From Lentisphaeria bacterium (GTDB lineage Bacteria; Verrucomicrobiota; Lentisphaeria; Victivallales; Victivallaceae): a stretch of DNA of 56,681 nucleotides. Of this stretch, positions 27,542 to 36,027 are shown piece after piece. How positions within the stretch are numbered: position 1 is the first letter of the stretch; every line of letters starts with the position of its first letter. Made by a program: the position numbers and the translations under genes. The notes under the pieces were generated by a model. That model was not told the origin of the DNA, searched no databases, and saw only the letters and a list, made by a program, of their open reading frames with translations. Location: NCBI GenBank assembly GCA_900768515.1, contig CAAGDG010000033.1, forward strand, positions 1-56,681, in the 5' to 3' direction.

Positions 27542-30500
27542 TCAACAGGCACTCTTTTTCGCCACACTTCCCCGGCGCCGGATGAGCCGGTGCCAGAGAC
27601 GGCGCAGCGGATGCCGACGCGGTTTCGCCGTGTCGTGGACGAAAATGAAGTACAGCGCCGGAATCACATACAGCGTCAGCAGCGAAGCGATCGCCAGACC
27701 GCCGACCACGCCCATGCCGCAGCTGGAACGCAGCTCCGAACCGAGACCGGTCCCGAACGCCATCGGAAGCATGCCGGCGACCGACGCGATGCTGGTCATC
27801 ACGATCGGCCGGAATTTCGACTCCGTCGCCAGCAGCATCGCCTTATGGGTCGTGACGCCCGATTTGACCAGCACCGCGCACTCGTCCATGATCAGAATGG
27901 CGTTGTTGACCACGATCCCGATCATCATCACGCCGCCGAGCAGTCCCATCATCGACATCGACATGCCGGCAACCCAGAGCGTGGCGTACATGCCGAGGAA
28001 CCCGAGCGGCACGGTGAACATGATCAGGAACGGGCCCGTCCACGACTCCATAATCGCCGCAATCAGCAGATAGGTCAGCACCGTCGCGAGCGCAATCACC
28101 TGGAGAAATTCCCGGGCGGCCTCATTCATCAGCTCGACGTTTCCGCTCATCCGCACGCCGTATCCCGGCGGCAGCGCGCTCTGCGCCATCTCGCCGATCG
28201 CAGTCGAAACCGGTCCGAGCGCCAGCCCCGGAGCGGTGTTGGCGTACAGCCACATGGTGCGGACCTTGTCGTAGCGGTTGATCACCACCGGACGGGTATC
28301 CTCGGTGATCACCGCCAGCGCTTCGGTGCCGAGCGGATTGTTGTCCTTGACCGCCGGAGCGGCCTGCCGGAGCTGTTCCTCGCCGTACTCCTTCTGGTTC
28401 TTCACCCGGATGTCGAAGGTGCGCGCCCCGCTGCGGAAGTCACCGACCTCGATGCCGTCGAGCGAGCCGAGCAAATACTCGTACAATTCGTTGGCCGACA
28501 TGTCGAGGTTCTGCAGCACAGTCCGGCGCGGGGTGATGTTGATGTTCGGCTTTCGTTCGCGCCGGCTGGAATCGAGGTCGCGGGTCAGCCCCAGCGCAGG
28601 CAGTTTTTCCATCACCTCCATCTCGGCGCCTTCGAGCACGTCGAGGTCTACGCCGTTCATCACGCAGCGGATCTCCGCGCCGCTGCCGCCGAAAGTCGCC
28701 GGAATGGAGAGCGTCACCCGGCAGTTGTCCAGATAGGCGAGCTCCTTGCGCAACTGGGCCTGCAGATCGTAGATCGACTCCTCGCGCTCGAACTTGTCGG
28801 TGGTCCGCAGCGTGATCTGCCCGATGTAGACCGCGGAACTGACCTGGCCGCCGCCACCGTCCGAATCGCCGACCGTGATCGACATGCCGCGGACGAAATC
28901 AAACTTCTTCAGATGATCGGCCGCCTCCAGAATCAGTTTGTTCGTGGTCTCCAGATTGTAGTTGGTCGGAAATTCGAACTTGACCCGGATCTCCCCCTGG
29001 TCACAGAACGGCAGGAACGAGAGTCCGACCTGTGGAATGATCTGGAAGATCACCAGCAACGAAAGCGCAATCACCACGGCGATCAGCGTCTTCGGATAAC
29101 GCGCCGTCCACTCAATGCTCCGGTTGAACTTCCGGCAGAGCCAGTCATACCCGAGGTCCCACGGCACGAACATCCGCGCCAGCAAACTTGTCTTCTCCAC
29201 CTCGGCGTGTTTTTTCTTCTTCAGCAGTACACAGGCCAGAATCGGCGTCAGCGTGAAGCTGATGAAGAGCGAGACCAGCGTCGCACCGACCATCACACCG
29301 GCAAACGGAACCATCATCGCACCGATCCGGGAGCTCATCATCATCACCGGCACGAAAACGACCACGTTGGTCAGCGCACTGGCCGAGACCGCGGCGATCA
29401 CTTCGCCGGTCCCCCGTTCCGCCGCGGTTTTGATGTTCTCACCCCGGTCGATGTGTTTGAAGATGTTCTCGATCACCACGATCGAGTTGGTCACCAGCAC
29501 CCCGACCGAACACCCGAGCGACAGCAGCGTCATGATGTTGAATGAGTAGTTGAAATACGCCATCACCGCAAACGTCACGATCACCGAGATCGGCATCGAA
29601 ATCATTACGATAAACGTGGACCGCGGTTCATGAAGAAACAGAAACAGCAGCACCGCAGTCAGAATGATGCCGGTCAGAATGCTGCTCCAGGCGTCATCCA
29701 CCGACGCCTGGATGAACGCGCCCGAATCCGTGAACCAGACCAGCTCCATGCCGGTGGGAAGTTCACCGTTCCGGACCATCTGGTCAAAACGCTGCCGGAT
29801 CCCGTTGATCACCTCAATCGCATTCGCCTCGCCCTTCTTGACGATCCGGAACCGGGCGGCCGGCTGCCCGTTGACATAAGCTTTGCTGCGCACCTCGCGG
29901 CTCATGAGCTTGACGTCGGCGACGTCGCGCAGATAGATGCGCTTGCCCTTGAACTTTCCGATTTCAAGCGCCTTGATCTGTTCGAAATCTTTGAAGTCGC
30001 CGTCGAACGTCACATTTTTCTCGCCCTTGTCGAACTGAATGCGGCCGAGCGGTTCGCGGACGTTGTTCTCCCGGAGCTTGGCAACCACATCGTTGATCGA
30101 AAGATTCATGGCAGTCAGTTTCTCCCGGTCGAGCAGCACGTGAATCTGCATCTCGTTCGCGCCGTAGACCCGGACCTCGCCGACGCCGGGAACCGAGGAG
30201 AACCGGTCCGCGATGGTGTCGTCCGCAAAGTCGTAAAGGTCATCCTGGGTCCGGTCCCCCACCAGGAAGACCTGCGCCACCGTGGTCGCATTGGTGTCGA
30301 TTTTGCGGATCGTCGGCTCGTTCGCACCGTCCGGCAGATCCTCCCGGATGCGGTTCAGCGCCTCCCGAATGTCGGTGGCCGCCACGTCGACGTCGGTCCC
30401 CATGTTGAACTCCAGCTGGATGCGGGCCTCGTCCTCCATCGACATACTCGTGATGTGCTTGATCCCGTCCAGGGAGGAGACCGCGTCCTCGATCCGCTTG

Positions 30501-30691
30501 ACGATTTCAACCTCGATCTCGGTCGGACTGGCTCCCTCGTACTGGCAACGGACCAGTACCATCGGCACTTCCATGTTGGGAAGCAGGTCGATGCTGATCC
30601 GGGGATAGAAATTCAAGCCGATCATCACCAGCACGATGATCAGCGCCGTCATTGCGATCGGACGCCGCACGGACCATTCGCTCAGAAACAT
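27542..30691 (-). CDS. RND efflux transporter permease (AcrB/HAE-like)
   Basis: The 1049-residue inner-membrane pump has two duplicated halves, each with one helix, a large periplasmic loop and five or six further helices. Family motifs include RPIAMTALIIVLVMIG at the N-terminus, and LPDGANEP and TIEVEIV-like ASPTEIEVEIVKRIEDAV in the porter domain. In helix 4 the usual Asp-Asp proton relay (VDDAIVVVEN) is replaced by VTNSIVVIEN; helix 10 reads GIVVNNAILIMDE. The substrate is unknown. The start lies 15 bp after the adaptor gene. No TolC-type outer membrane gene is adjacent. Confidence 0.93.
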   Translation of the reverse strand: MFLSEWSVRRPIAMTALIIVLVMIGLNFYPRISIDLLPNMEVPMVLVRCQYEGASPTEIEVEIVKRIEDAVSSLDGIKHITSMSMEDEARIQLEFNMGTDVDVAATDIREALNRIREDLPDGANEPTIRKIDTNATTVAQVFLVGDRTQDDLYDFADDTIADRFSSVPGVGEVRVYGANEMQIHVLLDREKLTAMNLSINDVVAKLRENNVREPLGRIQFDKGEKNVTFDGDFKDFEQIKALEIGKFKGKRIYLRDVADVKLMSREVRSKAYVNGQPAARFRIVKKGEANAIEVINGIRQRFDQMVRNGELPTGMELVWFTDSGAFIQASVDDAWSSILTGIILTAVLLFLFLHEPRSTFIVMISMPISVIVTFAVMAYFNYSFNIMTLLSLGCSVGVLVTNSIVVIENIFKHIDRGENIKTAAERGTGEVIAAVSASALTNVVVFVPVMMMSSRIGAMMVPFAGVMVGATLVSLFISFTLTPILACVLLKKKKHAEVEKTSLLARMFVPWDLGYDWLCRKFNRSIEWTARYPKTLIAVVIALSLLVIFQIIPQVGLSFLPFCDQGEIRVKFEFPTNYNLETTNKLILEAADHLKKFDFVRGMSITVGDSDGGGGQVSSAVYIGQITLRTTDKFEREESIYDLQAQLRKELAYLDNCRVTLSIPATFGGSGAEIRCVMNGVDLDVLEGAEMEVMEKLPALGLTRDLDSSRRERKPNINITPRRTVLQNLDMSANELYEYLLGSLDGIEVGDFRSGARTFDIRVKNQKEYGEEQLRQAAPAVKDNNPLGTEALAVITEDTRPVVINRYDKVRTMWLYANTAPGLALGPVSTAIGEMAQSALPPGYGVRMSGNVELMNEAAREFLQVIALATVLTYLLIAAIMESWTGPFLIMFTVPLGFLGMYATLWVAGMSMSMMGLLGGVMMIGIVVNNAILIMDECAVLVKSGVTTHKAMLLATESKFRPIVMTSIASVAGMLPMAFGTGLGSELRSSCGMGVVGGLAIASLLTLYVIPALYFIFVHDTAKPRRHPLRRLWHRLIRRRGSVAKKSAC

Positions 30692-30706
30692 GCTGCAACT
30701 CCTCCG

Positions 30707-31876
30707 TTATTCCGCCCGGACTTCGCGGAGAAGCGTGCCGTTGTTCACAAACGTCTGCCCGGTGACCACGAATCTTTCATTCAGGAGTTCCGTAGCGTTC
30801 TGTACCTCGCAATACTTTCCGTCGACGATCCCCCGCACGATGTTGAAGCTCTTCGCGCGCTTCTCTCCGTCGATCGCATAGGCGATGTACCGGTCGTTGG
30901 CCCGCAGCAGCAGCGCGTCGGCGGGCAGACCGTAAGCCTCCTTCTCGGTGAGAATCAGCGTCAGGTCGCACAATGTGCCGCTGACCAGTTTCGATTCCTT
31001 CGGGACCAGCACCTTGAACTTGAACGTCCGGCTTTCGGGATCGATGCTGGGCGCCTTGTAGGTCACGACCGCGCGCCCCATCTCCTTGCCGTCGAGCGAG
31101 AAAATCGCCGGCGTCTTTCCGACCTCGACCTGGTCGTAATAGACCGAACTGATGTAACAGATGACCTCCTGCAGCACCGGATTCTCCAACCGCAGAATCT
31201 GCTGCCCGACGGAGACGTACTCGTTCTCCTCGATGTACTTGTCGGTCACCACACAGTCGAAGGGAGCCGGCACCACGGAATCGGCCAGGTTCTTCTTCGC
31301 AATCGTCAGATTTCCCTCCGCCTGCTTGAGCTGGGCGGTGGCGTTGACGATATCCGCCTCCGCCTCCCGGACGTCGGTCTCGGCGTTTTTGAAAGTGGTC
31401 TCGTAGGTTTCAAATTCGGTCTTGCTGGTTGCCTGCGACTCCCAGAGCGTCAGAAAACGCTCGTAGTCAAGCTTCGCCTTGGCCAGGGTGATGTTCGCCC
31501 GCTCCGCCACGATCTTGGCCCGCTCCAGCTCCGCAATTTTGACGTCCACCTCGTTCTCCCGGACCGTGACCTGATTCTTCAGGATCTGCCGGTCAATACC
31601 GAAAAGGACATCCCCCTTCTTGCGCACATCTCCCTCATCCACCTTCAACAGCTCAAGGGTGCCGCTGATCTTCGCCGAGATCGTCGCGTATTCGACCGGA
31701 TAAACCGTCCCCTGCACCGGAATCTGTTCACGGAAGATCCGTTTCTCCAGCGGCCGCAGGGTCACCCGGACCTCACGCTCCGCAACCTCCTTTTTTTTCT
31801 GCTCTTCGCACCCACTGCAGAAGATCAACGCGCCGCCTATTCCGGCCGCGCATATGAGAAACAGAAAACGCCGCAT
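30707..31876 (-). CDS. RND periplasmic adaptor lipoprotein
   Basis: This is a membrane-fusion protein that links the RND permease to an outer-membrane channel. A lipoprotein signal peptide with FCSGC (Cys ~23) is followed by a biotinyl-lipoyl-like half (GTVYPVEYATISAKISGTL). A long alpha-helical hairpin with heptad Ala/Leu/Glu pattern covers ~90-190, and the second lipoyl half (SVVPAPFDCVVTDKYIEENEYV) and beta-barrel follow. The protein has 389 residues. ATG 31876 has GGAGG upstream. It has its own promoter with three regulator-type repeats. Confidence 0.92.
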   Translation of the reverse strand: MRRFLFLICAAGIGGALIFCSGCEEQKKKEVAEREVRVTLRPLEKRIFREQIPVQGTVYPVEYATISAKISGTLELLKVDEGDVRKKGDVLFGIDRQILKNQVTVRENEVDVKIAELERAKIVAERANITLAKAKLDYERFLTLWESQATSKTEFETYETTFKNAETDVREAEADIVNATAQLKQAEGNLTIAKKNLADSVVPAPFDCVVTDKYIEENEYVSVGQQILRLENPVLQEVICYISSVYYDQVEVGKTPAIFSLDGKEMGRAVVTYKAPSIDPESRTFKFKVLVPKESKLVSGTLCDLTLILTEKEAYGLPADALLLRANDRYIAYAIDGEKRAKSFNIVRGIVDGKYCEVQNATELLNERFVVTGQTFVNNGTLLREVRAE

Positions 31877-31918
31877 ATGCCCTCCATAAAGCCCAAAGTT
31901 GCACCTTTCCCTCCGGAT

Positions 31919-31946
31919 ACAATAACGCAGACCGGAAAAGATGCAA
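31919..31946 (-). promoter_or_regulatory. Promoter of the RND adaptor-permease operon
   Basis: TTGCAT and TATTGT are separated by 16 bp on the minus strand, about 40 nt before the adaptor start. The CTGAC repeat array begins 5 bp beyond the -35 box. Confidence 0.6.
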
Positions 31947-31951
31947 CAGCT

Positions 31952-31978
31952 CTGACCGTTTTCTGACAAAATACTGAC
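31952..31978 (-). promoter_or_regulatory. Three direct repeats at 11-bp spacing, probable OmpR/PhoB-type response regulator site
   Basis: CTGAC on the plus strand (GTCAG on the minus strand) occurs at 31952, 31963 and 31974, exactly 11 bp apart, directly upstream of the adaptor -35 box. OmpR/PhoB regulators bind head-to-tail to half-sites with this spacing (the Pho box is an 11-bp repeat). The adjacent genes encode such a regulator and its kinase, so this is the likely control site of the pump. Confidence 0.7.
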
Positions 31979-32008
31979 CCGGCGCCGACAAATCCAGCTT
32001 TTCCGGCC

Positions 32009-33757
32009 TCAGACCGGCAGCACGATGTGGAATTCCGCGCCGCCACCCGGCGGGAATTCGACGCCGACCCGCCCGCGATGGTAGAGGGCGACATGCTTGA
32101 CGATGGCAAGTCCGATCCCGCTCCCCCCGCAGTTGCGGGAGCCGCCGGGGACCCGGTAGAAACGTCTGAAAATCAGCTCCCGATGCTCCTCGGGAATCCC
32201 GCGCCCCCAGTCCCGGACCCGGAAATCGATCTGCCGGTCCCCCTCCCGGACGGCGGAGAGTTCGATCCGTTTCGTGCCGCTGTGCAGAATTGCGTTGGAG
32301 ATCAGGTTGTTCAACGCCTGCTGCAGCAGCTGGGCGTCTCCGGGGAACTCCTCGGCGGAACACGCGCCGATTTCCAGTTCGATCCCGGCGGCCTCCGCCG
32401 CTGGCCGGCACACCTCCACCGCGCTGCGCACAACCGCCGTCGGAGTGACCGGCAGCAGCCCCTCGGCGCCCGGGCCGGAACTCTCCAGCGAATTCAGCGT
32501 CAAAAAGTTCAAAAGCAATGTATGAAGCCGCTCCGACTGCAGTTTCAAAGTGCGGATGCAGCGTTCCTTGTACTCCTGATTCTCCAGCGCCCCGTTGTCG
32601 ATGGCCTCCACCGCGCCCACGATTCCAGTCAGCGGGGTTTTCATCTCGTGGGAGATCGCGGAAATGAATTCGCTCCGGCATGCCTCCAGCCGACGGATGG
32701 CCGAGAGATCGGTTGCGGAGATCAGACAGAAGCGCTCCCCGTCCCGGACGAATGCGACGGCATGGACCAGCAGTTGATACTCCCGTTCACACCGCATGAT
32801 CCGGAGCTCCTCCATCCGGACGCCGGATTCTCCGCTCCTCCCGATGCATCCGAGCAGTTCCGGTGGGCAGTCGGGGGGATCGGCCTCCTGCAACTCCGTT
32901 CCTGGGAAGAACAGCTCGCAGGCGGTCCGGTTCCACCGAACCGCCCGCCCCTTCTCATCGATCAGAAGAATCGCTTCGGTGAGCGCATTCAAGATCACCT
33001 CCCGCTCCCGGGCGCCGTCCCGGAGGGAGACGATCTGTTTCTTCAACTGTTCCGTCAGGCTGCCCAGACAGTGGGCGATCTCCCGCACCAGCCCGTACCG
33101 GGGAACGTAGATCGGATACTCCAGGTCGCCGGCCGCGATCCGGGACATGCTGGCCAGCAGACGGTTCAGCGGCGAACGAACCCGGAAGCAGAAGTGGATG
33201 ATCAACGCCGCGGCCAGCAGAATTCCCATCACCGTCAGAATCAGGATTCCCAGCCGGGTCTGCTTGACCAGCAGCGTCATGCTGCTGCACTTGGATGCCA
33301 TGATCAGCAGATACTGCTGGGGACCCACCTCAAAATGCACACAGTGGTACAGCATGAAGGATTTCAGGGTCGGATCGAAGCGAACCAGCACATCCTCCTT
33401 GCGGTTTTCCCGGAACATCTCCCGGATCTCCGGCTCCCGAAGGTGTTCGGCCAGATACTCCGGCACTCCCGGGGTCTCCAGAATCGGCCCCTTTCCCCGG
33501 GCAATGATCCTGACAATCATCGGTTCAGGTCCGCGATTGTTCAGAAGACGCTGCATCCTCTCCAGATCATTCGCCTCCAGCAACTGCCGGAAGGTTCTGG
33601 CAATCAGAAAATTGTTCCGCTTCGTCTCGTTGGAGACCTCCCGAAAATAGGTCTTCTGGAAGTTCGCCAGCTGAATGTCCAGAAGCAGAACAGAGAAGAG
33701 TATAATCCCGCAGATCAGGGCCGGAACCAGCAGAAAAAAGGTGTCGCGCCTCGCCAT
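32009..33757 (-). CDS. Sensor histidine kinase (PhoR-like, with HAMP and PAS)
   Basis: The 582-residue membrane kinase has a first helix at ~8-28 and a periplasmic sensor of ~135 residues. A second helix at ~168-190 leads to a HAMP segment (RSPLNRLLASMSRIAAGDL) and a PAS-like domain (~255-350). HisKA carries the phospho-acceptor His in AISHEMKTPLTG. The ATPase has N box NNLISNAILHS, G1 DWGRGIP and G2 GGSGIGLAIVKH. It starts 3 bp after the response regulator stop. The sensed signal is unknown; the next genes encode an RND pump, so envelope stress or a toxic compound is plausible. Confidence 0.93.
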   Translation of the reverse strand: MARRDTFFLLVPALICGIILFSVLLLDIQLANFQKTYFREVSNETKRNNFLIARTFRQLLEANDLERMQRLLNNRGPEPMIVRIIARGKGPILETPGVPEYLAEHLREPEIREMFRENRKEDVLVRFDPTLKSFMLYHCVHFEVGPQQYLLIMASKCSSMTLLVKQTRLGILILTVMGILLAAALIIHFCFRVRSPLNRLLASMSRIAAGDLEYPIYVPRYGLVREIAHCLGSLTEQLKKQIVSLRDGAREREVILNALTEAILLIDEKGRAVRWNRTACELFFPGTELQEADPPDCPPELLGCIGRSGESGVRMEELRIMRCEREYQLLVHAVAFVRDGERFCLISATDLSAIRRLEACRSEFISAISHEMKTPLTGIVGAVEAIDNGALENQEYKERCIRTLKLQSERLHTLLLNFLTLNSLESSGPGAEGLLPVTPTAVVRSAVEVCRPAAEAAGIELEIGACSAEEFPGDAQLLQQALNNLISNAILHSGTKRIELSAVREGDRQIDFRVRDWGRGIPEEHRELIFRRFYRVPGGSRNCGGSGIGLAIVKHVALYHRGRVGVEFPPGGGAEFHIVLPV

Positions 33758-33760
33758 CGC

Positions 33761-34453
33761 TCACTCTCCGGCGAAACGGTAACCGACGCCGCGGACGGTT
33801 TCGATGCGGTCGGCCCACTCGCCAAGCTTCCGGCGCAGATTGACCATCTGCATGTCGATGGCGCGCGCCGTGACGGAATAATTGTCCCCCTTGACCTTCC
33901 GGATGATCTGATTCCGGGTGAAGACCCGGCCGGGATTGCCGGCCAGCAGCGCCAGGGTTTTGAATTCATCGGCGGTCAGCATCAGGGGACGCCCCCCGAT
34001 TTCGGCGCTGTGGGAATCCAGATCGATCGTCAGGGCCCCCTGAATGATCTTTCGAAACTCCCGCTCCCCGACGCCCCTCTTCCGGAGCTGAACCGCAATC
34101 CTGGCGGCAAGCACCTTGCTGCTGTACGGCTTGGTGATGTAATCATCCGCGCCCATTTCGAGCCCGAGGACGACATCGTCCTCCTCGCCCTTCGCCGTCA
34201 GCATGATGATCGGGGTCTCGGCCAGCGCCGGGGTGTTGCGCAGATTCCGGCAGACGGTCAGACCGTCGATATCGGGGAGCATGACGTCGAGCAGAATCAG
34301 GTCCGGGACAATCCGGGCTGCCAGTTCCAGTCCGCTCATCCCGTCCGAAGCGCAGCAGACCTGCTGGTAGCCGTTCATATTGAGATTCATCTTGGTCATG
34401 TCACAGATGGAGGGATCGTCCTCTATCAGCAGAATTTTCGGATTCGGATTCAT
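33761..34453 (-). CDS. Response regulator, OmpR/PhoB family
   Basis: The 230-residue protein has a receiver domain (~5-118) with acidic pocket IEDD, phospho-acceptor Asp in LILLDVMLPD, Thr in IIMLTAKG and Lys in YITKPYSS. A C-terminal winged helix (~135-230) has LTADEFKTLALLAGNPGRVF and VRGVGYRFAG. GGGAGGG lies before the ATG. It is co-transcribed with its kinase and is the probable activator or repressor at the 11-bp repeats upstream of the RND adaptor. Confidence 0.94.
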   Translation of the reverse strand: MNPNPKILLIEDDPSICDMTKMNLNMNGYQQVCCASDGMSGLELAARIVPDLILLDVMLPDIDGLTVCRNLRNTPALAETPIIMLTAKGEEDDVVLGLEMGADDYITKPYSSKVLAARIAVQLRKRGVGEREFRKIIQGALTIDLDSHSAEIGGRPLMLTADEFKTLALLAGNPGRVFTRNQIIRKVKGDNYSVTARAIDMQMVNLRRKLGEWADRIETVRGVGYRFAGE

Positions 34454-34505
34454 CGCTCAGCCCTCCCAGAGATGGCGGAAAACTCCGCACGTCGTTATTT
34501 GAAAG

Positions 34506-34534
34506 AAAATAATTCTCAAAGACGATTTTGTCAA
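34506..34534 (-). promoter_or_regulatory. Promoter of the two-component operon
   Basis: A consensus -35 TTGACA and TATTTT are separated by 17 bp on the minus strand, about 50 nt before the response regulator start. Confidence 0.7.
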
Positions 34535-34741
34535 GCCGGGATCCCCCCGGCCCCGGAAAAGGGCGAAGCGATTCCTCCTGCGGCAGGATGCGGCGTGTCG
34601 CCGGAGGAGACCTGCCGGGGATTCCACTGAAGCGCCGCATTCCCCTGAAATTCACCGCTTCAGCACGTGGTTGTTTTCCCCGGGATCCCGCATTCCAAGT
34701 CACTCCGATAAAATATTATTGATAAAAAAAGAGAATTGCTA

Positions 34742-34770
34742 TTGACATTGACAACGGTTTGTGGTATAAT
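34742..34770 (+). promoter_or_regulatory. Consensus sigma70 promoter of the lacI-type regulator
   Basis: Perfect TTGACA (34742-34747) and TATAAT (34765-34770) are separated by 17 bp. A second TTGACA starts at 34748. An imperfect palindrome ACAA-CGGT-TTGT lies in the spacer. Such a strong promoter suits a self-repressing regulator. Confidence 0.9.
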
Positions 34771-34772
34771 TA

Positions 34773-34792
34773 TTGATAGAGCGGGAAATCAT
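34773..34792 (+). promoter_or_regulatory. Operator copy 1 over the regulator transcription start
   Basis: TTGATAGAGCGGGAAATCAT lies immediately after the -10 box. It matches the reverse complement of 35892-35911 at 17 of 20 positions, so both are probable binding sites of the LacI-type protein encoded between them. Here binding would block its own transcription start. Confidence 0.72.
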
Positions 34793-34823
34793 TTAAGAAA
34801 AACACAGGACGCAGCAGACGGAT

Positions 34824-35843
34824 ATGGTTGCAAGAAAAACAAATGTGACTCTTTCAGACATTGCCAGCGAAGTGGGCGTATCGCGCGCACTGGTGGGCAA
34901 GGTGCTGGGAGGCGGTTCCGGCAACATCCGCGTGAGCAAGGAGACTGCGCAAATCATCCGGGAAGCAGCGCAACGGCTTCACTACCAGCCGAATCTTTCC
35001 GCCCGGGTTCTGACGGGCCAGCGGAGTCAGCTGATCGGAGTCCTGATCGATGCCCAGCCGCCGCAGGTCACCTTCCGGACTCTGGCCTGCATTGACCGGT
35101 ACGCGGTGAAGAAGGGCTTCCGGCTCCTGATCGGCGAAGCGCATGACAGTATCGACAGCCTCTATCAGCACTATTCGAACTTCATGCAGTACAATGTGGA
35201 TGGCGTCATCTGCCTCGCCCACGATTATCCCGGTCAGGAAGAGAAGTTCCGTGAACTCTTCAGCAATGTGGACAACATCGTCTACATTGAGAAACCGTTG
35301 CTGGACAATGGCCGCTGCGTCGAGGTGGATCGCGCGGCGGCGATGGAAGAGCTGACAACACTGCTGCTCAGAACGAGGAAACGGGTCGGCATCATCATGG
35401 AGGATCCGCAATACCGCAGCATCCGTCAGCGGCAGGAGGGTTACTGCCGGGCATTGGAGAAGGCCGGCGGCATGGAATCCCTGATGTATTTTCTGCCTTT
35501 CCAGCGGATTTCCCGGGGCGAAATGATGGAACAGGTTGTCGAGGAATTCATTCTGCCGAAACAGCTTGACGCCGTGATCGCGCCCAACGACCTGGCCGCC
35601 TCGCACATCATGCGCCATCTGATGCGGCAGGGGTTCCGGATTCCGGAAGACATCGCGGTGGCCGGCTACGACAACGATCCTTTTTCCGAAAGTCTCTATC
35701 CGAGCCTGACCACGATTGACGACAACAACGACCTGATCGGAAAATATGCAGTCACCCTGCTGACGGAACAGTTGACAGCAGCAGACTCCTCCCCCCGATC
35801 TCTGCGCGTCACGCCACGCATCATCCGGCGGGAGTCGATCTGA
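34824..35843 (+). CDS. LacI-family transcriptional regulator
   Basis: The 339-residue regulator has an N-terminal helix-turn-helix (VTLSDIASEVGVSRALVGKV, ~8-27) with hinge LHYQPNLSARVLTG. A periplasmic-binding-protein-like effector domain follows (QLIGVLIDAQ, DVIAPNDLAA-like DAVIAPNDLAASHIM, VAGYDNDPFSE). It probably senses a sugar released by the downstream glycosidases and controls the pseudopilin-glycosidase operon through the duplicated operator. It has a strong promoter overlapped by one operator copy, so autoregulation is likely. Confidence 0.92.
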   Translation: MVARKTNVTLSDIASEVGVSRALVGKVLGGGSGNIRVSKETAQIIREAAQRLHYQPNLSARVLTGQRSQLIGVLIDAQPPQVTFRTLACIDRYAVKKGFRLLIGEAHDSIDSLYQHYSNFMQYNVDGVICLAHDYPGQEEKFRELFSNVDNIVYIEKPLLDNGRCVEVDRAAAMEELTTLLLRTRKRVGIIMEDPQYRSIRQRQEGYCRALEKAGGMESLMYFLPFQRISRGEMMEQVVEEFILPKQLDAVIAPNDLAASHIMRHLMRQGFRIPEDIAVAGYDNDPFSESLYPSLTTIDDNNDLIGKYAVTLLTEQLTAADSSPRSLRVTPRIIRRESI

Positions 35844-35891
35844 ACAAAAAATATGATGGAACATGACACGGAAGGAAGGTTTCAAACCTGA

Positions 35892-35911
35892 TTGATTGCG
35901 CGCTCTATCAA
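35892..35911 (+). promoter_or_regulatory. Operator copy 2 upstream of the pseudopilin-glycosidase operon
   Basis: TTGATTGCGCGCTCTATCAA is a palindrome with 16 of 20 symmetric positions and a central GCGC, typical for LacI-family sites. It overlaps a possible -35 and spacer (TTGATT-17-CATGAT, 35892-35920). Its reverse complement matches 34773-34792 at 17/20. Confidence 0.75.
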
Positions 35912-36027
35912 ATACATGATTTCCTAATACGAATTTCACGGAAATTTAATCCAAGGAGATTCTAATCACTTAGTAAAAAAATGGCATCCGGACGGTTTCA
36001 TTCAGCAAACAGAAAAAGGACTGAAAA

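Noticed and set aside
29630..31966. A 778-codon plus-strand frame opposite the RND genes
   Set aside because: It is antisense to well-defined adaptor and permease genes and has no domain features.
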